Shown here one piece after another: positions 61,846 through 64,000 of a stretch of DNA of 64,000 nt. How positions within the stretch are numbered: position 1 is the first letter of the stretch; the number at the start of each line of letters is the position of its first letter. Source of the stretch: Pyxidicoccus caerfyrddinensis (GTDB lineage: Bacteria > Myxococcota > Myxococcia > Myxococcales > Myxococcaceae); assembly GCF_010894405.1 (NCBI RefSeq), contig NZ_JAAIYA010000002.1, forward strand, positions 682,001 to 746,000. Reading direction: 5' to 3'. A program made the position numbers and the translations under genes. The notes under the pieces are model-generated. The model saw only the letters and a list, made by a program, of their open reading frames with translations. It was not told the DNA's origin and did no database searches.

Positions 61846-62148
61846 TCAGTGCTTCATCGTCCGGATGTCTTCCACCAGGACGCTGCCGCGGCTGCGGAAG
61901 ACGGCGATGACGATGGCCAGACCGATGGCCGCCTCGGCCGCCGCGACGGCGATGACGAAGAAGGCGGACACGTGGCCGATGCTGTCACCGCGCATGCGCG
62001 CGAAGGCGAGGAACGTCAGATTCGCCGCGTTGAGCATCAGCTCCACGCACATGAAGACGACCAGTGCGTTGCGGCGCACCAGCACGCCGAACATGCCCAT
62101 GCAGAACAGCGCGGCGGCAAGCAGGAGGTAGTAGGTGATGGGGACCAT
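61846..62148 (-). CDS. nuoK: NADH-quinone oxidoreductase subunit K
   Basis: 100 residues, three membrane helices. LFCMGMFGVLVRRNALVVFM and CVELMLNAANLTFLAFAR contain the two conserved glutamate/charged positions of NuoK, and AAEAAIGLAIVIAVFRSRGS the second glutamate. Length is exact for the family. 28 bases upstream of nuoL and 73 bases downstream of nuoJ. Confidence 0.96.
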   Translation of the reverse strand: MVPITYYLLLAAALFCMGMFGVLVRRNALVVFMCVELMLNAANLTFLAFARMRGDSIGHVSAFFVIAVAAAEAAIGLAIVIAVFRSRGSVLVEDIRTMKH

Positions 62149-62221
62149 GGGCCGATTCGGGGCCTCGCGAGCGGCAACCGTGCGCCGCCATGTAGCACAG
62201 AAAGTTGTCCGGAAACGGCGA

Positions 62222-62724
62222 TCAGATTCGCGACTTGGCCACGACCACCGCGCCCACCATGGCCACCAGCAAGAGCAGGCTCACCGCTTCAAAGGGAAAG
62301 AGCCACTGGGTGAAGATGACCTGGCCCATCGTCGCCATGGTGCCGAAGGAGGCCTGTGCCTCCGGGCCCATGGCGCTGGCGCCCTGGGGCAGCTTGAGCA
62401 GGGTGATGGTCAGCACCGCCAGCAGGCCGACCGTCGCCGCGCCACCCGCCAGGCGAGCCAGCGTGGGCCGCCCACGCGTGGGCGACTCACCCAGGTTGAG
62501 CAGCATGATGACGAAGAGGAACAGCACCATGATGGCGCCCGCGTACACGAGCACCTGCATCACCGCCACGGTGTGCGCCCAGAGCAGCACGTAGATGCCG
62601 GCCAGGAAGAAGAACGTCGACACCAGCGCCATGGCGGAGTTGATGGGGCTCCGGGCGAAGATGACCATGCCGGCCGACAGCAGCGTCAGGAGCGCGAACG
62701 CCCCGAAGAGGATGAGCTCGATGT

Positions 62725-62728
<4 letters not shown>
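62222..62728 (-). CDS. nuoJ: NADH-quinone oxidoreductase subunit J
   Basis: 168 residues, five membrane helices. ILFGAFALLTLLSAGMVIFA, NSAMALVSTFFFLAGIYVLL and VQVLVYAGAIMVLFLFVIML-type segments are standard for NuoJ; the last includes the pi-bulge region. Start overlaps the nuoF stop by four bases, so the peripheral-arm gene nuoF and this membrane-arm gene are directly coupled. Confidence 0.95.

Positions 62729-64000
<1,272 letters not shown>

Overview
The window comes from a myxobacterium of the suborder Cystobacterineae (Myxococcus/Corallococcus/Pyxidicoccus-like). GC is very high with strong third-position bias, GTG starts and ATGA start/stop overlaps are common, large secreted lipoproteins are present, and gene order matches, as far as I recall it, the Myxococcus xanthus stretch from the biosurfactant polysaccharide (BPS) locus to the pxr small-RNA locus. 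No rRNA, tRNA, CRISPR array, insertion sequence or prophage was seen.

Region 1 (1-26.6 kb) is a polysaccharide assembly cluster. It holds family-4 and family-2 glycosyltransferases, a methyltransferase, a Wzx-type flippase, a ROK sugar kinase, three membrane acyltransferases, an LtaS-like sulfatase-fold phosphotransferase, a WecA/MraY-type initiating transferase with an extra C-terminal domain, two related nucleotidyltransferase-fold proteins (one lacking the catalytic acidic pair) flanking a large FG-GAP/HYR lipoprotein, a UDP-glucose dehydrogenase, and a Wzy/WaaL-type polymerase or ligase fused to TPR repeats. The expected sequence is initiation on undecaprenyl phosphate, chain building and decoration, flipping, and polymerisation.

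Region 2 (26.6-38.6 kb) starts with a YbaK deacylase and an isolated astB. It then carries an envelope and sigma-54 block: an LpxL-type acyltransferase, lptC-lptA-lptB, rpoN, hpf and ptsN. This is the familiar lpt-rpoN-hpf-ptsN cluster, interrupted by a GNAT gene and two lipoprotein genes. A sigma-54-like promoter lies in front of rpoN. An unrecognised 281-residue protein and dtd close the block.

Region 3 (38.6-49.0 kb) is housekeeping: a dipeptide/oligopeptide ABC importer without ATPases, a DacB-type penicillin-binding protein with a long extra C-terminus, ssb with a textbook terminator, a solitary sdhC, hslO, leucine dehydrogenase and a phosphoribosyltransferase.

Region 4 (49.0-56.2 kb) is the most interesting part. 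selB, a soluble PAS/GAF histidine kinase and an NtrC-type sigma-54 activator are translationally coupled. A 434-base gap follows. It contains two matching palindromes, a near-perfect -24/-12 promoter, a structured RNA of about 120 nt with a seven-cytosine loop, and a strong intrinsic terminator; a GNAT gene comes next. I identify this as the pxrK-pxrR-pxr locus, which in M. xanthus makes the Pxr sRNA that blocks fruiting-body development while nutrients are plentiful. rpoN and ptsN lie in the same window.

Region 5 (56.2-64.0 kb, minus strand) is the end of a complex I operon, nuoF-nuoJ-nuoK-nuoL-nuoM-nuoN, with nuoF cut by the window edge and no nuoG, nuoH or nuoI between nuoF and nuoJ.
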